Origin: Promethearchaeota archaeon
GTDB taxonomy: Archaea > Asgardarchaeota > Lokiarchaeia > Sigyniarchaeales > SOKP01
Length of the DNA: 7,093 nt
Assembly (NCBI GenBank): GCA_030606095.1
Contig: JAUWHC010000129.1
Location: forward strand, 1 to 7,093
Direction: 5' to 3'
Under the pieces are notes generated by a model that saw only the letters and a list, made by a program, of their open reading frames with translations, was not told where the DNA came from and ran no database searches. Positions 5,376 through 7,093 of this stretch are shown here, one piece after another. Numbering within the stretch: position 1 is the stretch's first letter; every line of letters starts with the position of its first letter. Both the position numbers and the translations under genes were made by a program.

Positions 5376-7093
5376 ATGGAATTAGAACAACGCCAGTTTT
5401 ATAAACAACAAATTAACAAGTTCAAGGAATTACGTCCTCTTTATAAAAAGTATTGCGAAATAATAGAAGAAATTCTTAACAATGTGATAAAGGGACGTTC
5501 GTCTGAATATATAATTCAGGGCAGAGTAAAGAAAATTTCTAGTTTTGCCAATAAATTATTTGATCCTGATAAGAATTATGTTAATCCTTTTCAAGAAATA
5601 AATGATTTATGCGGTATTAGGATTATCTTACCTAATATTAATGAAATGAATGTTGTTTGCGAAATCATTAAAGATATTTTTTTTATAGAAGATATTGAAG
5701 TAAGTGAAGATATTTTTAGGCAAACTGAGTCTACTCCCTTCTTAGATCATGCACAAACTTATATTGTTCAGTTGATTCCTAGTTTAAATATTTACAAGAG
5801 ATTAGATTTAAATATTCCTAATGAGATTTTGGACTTTAAAGCAGAAATTCAAATTCGCACATTTATAGGTCATGGATGGGCAGTAAATCAATATAAAATA
5901 TTTAGTCAACATGAATTTCAAGTTCCTAAACCATATGAGCAGGAGTTAAGTCGCGTAAAATCTTTATTGGCAATTGAAGATAATGTTTTAGACAATTTGA
6001 TGGAAAAAATGCTTGATTACAAATCCAGTTATGCTGCATATATGACTCCTGAAAAGATTAGGGCGGAAATTGAACGTTTAATGATGGTTTACGATGTTGA
6101 TAAAGAAAATTATATAATAGGCTATAGAATTGCAAAATTGGCAGCGAGTAATGGTGATTTTAATAAAAGTATAGCAATTTTAAATGAAATAATTAAAAGT
6201 GATAAATATAAAAAAACATCTGATTGGGAAATGGCATTAATTTTGCGCGATTTAGGGATTTCCCATCATATTAAATATAAAAAGAATCCTCAGAGTAGTG
6301 AATTTTTACGGGGACAAGCATATTTAAAAGAAGCGGTACAAAGAAATCCTTTTGATTCCGATTCTTGGGCTTCTTTAGGTGGTACGTTTAAAGAACAAAA
6401 GAATTATAATAAAGCATTCGAGTGTTATAACCAAGCTTTAAAAGTGGATCCTGGAGACCCATATCCTTTAGGTAATTATCTAGTTTTAGTAATTCAACAA
6501 ACAGGAGATTTAATTCACATTGAAAGTAATCGAGAAATGATTCATAAAGGAATTCAAAGAAGATTAAAGCAAATAGAAGTAATGGTCGAAATTCCATGGG
6601 CTTTTTTTGATGTGGGGCTTTTTAATTTATTTTTAGGAAATGTGAATGAAGCTTTAGAGTATTATTTAAAAGGAATAAGATTTAGTCCAGATATTTGGAT
6701 GATTGAAACAACTTTGAATACAATTAATAATCTTAAAATAATCGAAACCAAGTTAGAAGGACTTAAATTAGTAAAGCAAATTTTACTATTAGGAATTCTG
6801 TTTCATCCAGATATTGATGCGAAAACTGAGAAGATCATTAATGACGCTACCTCGGAATTGGATTTAGAAATGGAGCAGAAAGAAAAGAATTTTGGTGATT
6901 CAATCGTCATTATTGCGGGTGGTACTGATGAGCGTGTAGAAAGGAATATTGGATTTTTTAAAACTAATTTAATTGAATCATTTAAAGAGTTTAAGTGTAC
7001 AATTATATCAGGAGGGACTAAATCTGGAATTAGTAGAATTGTCGGTGATATTCAAGAAATGTATCCTTTAAATATTAGGACAATAGGTTATTG
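5376..7093 (+). CDS. RelA/SpoT-like nucleotidyltransferase domain, TPR repeats and C-terminal SLOG domain; 3' end missing
   Basis: The frame stays open to the window edge, giving 572 residues of a longer protein. Residues 1-48 are helical. Residues about 49-190 resemble the RelA/SpoT synthetase fold: R50/K52/K60 in the basic ATP-side helix, D77 and R82 in EINDLCGIRII, and E157 in AEIQIRT, with H166 and W168 after it. The guanine-acceptor motif, normally FGYxSxH, is replaced by FLDHAQT (122-128), and the WAE--H pattern reads WAVNQY. Helical repeats follow: TPR-like units near 246-275, 329-362 (W, G, Y, A-L, DP spacing) and 407-440. Residues from 508 begin a SLOG Rossmann-like domain, with IVIIAGGTDE and then IISGGTKSGI (542-551 region), cut off by the edge. 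The 123-base gap to the receptor gene and shared strand suggest a functional link but not one transcript. No signal peptide or membrane span is visible, so it is probably cytosolic. True ppGpp synthesis is doubtful. Confidence 0.82.
   Translation, partial: MELEQRQFYKQQINKFKELRPLYKKYCEIIEEILNNVIKGRSSEYIIQGRVKKISSFANKLFDPDKNYVNPFQEINDLCGIRIILPNINEMNVVCEIIKDIFFIEDIEVSEDIFRQTESTPFLDHAQTYIVQLIPSLNIYKRLDLNIPNEILDFKAEIQIRTFIGHGWAVNQYKIFSQHEFQVPKPYEQELSRVKSLLAIEDNVLDNLMEKMLDYKSSYAAYMTPEKIRAEIERLMMVYDVDKENYIIGYRIAKLAASNGDFNKSIAILNEIIKSDKYKKTSDWEMALILRDLGISHHIKYKKNPQSSEFLRGQAYLKEAVQRNPFDSDSWASLGGTFKEQKNYNKAFECYNQALKVDPGDPYPLGNYLVLVIQQTGDLIHIESNREMIHKGIQRRLKQIEVMVEIPWAFFDVGLFNLFLGNVNEALEYYLKGIRFSPDIWMIETTLNTINNLKIIETKLEGLKLVKQILLLGILFHPDIDAKTEKIINDATSELDLEMEQKEKNFGDSIVIIAGGTDERVERNIGFFKTNLIESFKEFKCTIISGGTKSGISRIVGDIQEMYPLNIRTIGY

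Noticed and set aside
6388..6597. Minus-strand open frame inside the TPR region
   Set aside because: It is antisense to TPR-like coding sequence with good heptad and TPR spacing; nothing supports expression.

Overview
The window most likely comes from an Asgard archaeon, probably of the Lokiarchaeia type. This is inferred from several things: a strongly AT-rich sequence, a secreted NosD-like beta-helix protein full of N-x-S/T sequons, a GRAM/PH-like protein resembling eukaryotic membrane-signalling folds, A/T-rich TATA-like upstream regions, and start codons mostly without Shine-Dalgarno sites. No rRNA, tRNA, CRISPR array or transposase gene was seen.

Layout. Bases 1-495 hold the 3' part of a class I SAM methyltransferase on the plus strand. 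It converges on a complete short-chain dehydrogenase on the minus strand (530-1345). Upstream of the dehydrogenase, 1346-1640 holds its promoter and a broken TIR-domain 3' end (1415-1546). That fragment is about 81% identical in DNA to the end of the large TIR gene further on. Three plus-strand genes follow: a GRAM/PH-like protein (1641-2426), an 876-residue membrane protein with a beta-helix ectodomain and a cytoplasmic TIR domain (2622-5252), and a RelA/SpoT-TPR-SLOG protein that runs off the right edge (5376-7093).

The right half is the interesting part. The 876-residue protein is built like a Toll-like receptor: signal sequence, extracellular repeat solenoid, one membrane span, positively charged stop, helical linker, and a TIR domain that keeps the glutamate typical of NAD-cleaving TIRs. 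The next gene ends in a SLOG (Rossmann-like) domain. In Thoeris defence, a TIR enzyme makes a cyclic ADP-ribose signal that the SLOG domain of ThsA binds. A TIR receptor beside a SLOG protein with a RelA/SpoT-type nucleotidyltransferase domain therefore suggests, as inference only, a surface-sensing pathway. In this model the TIR makes a nucleotide signal and the SLOG end controls the RelA/SpoT-like end. The RelA/SpoT domain keeps its acidic catalytic residues but has lost the G-Y-x-S-x-H acceptor motif, so ordinary ppGpp synthesis is doubtful.
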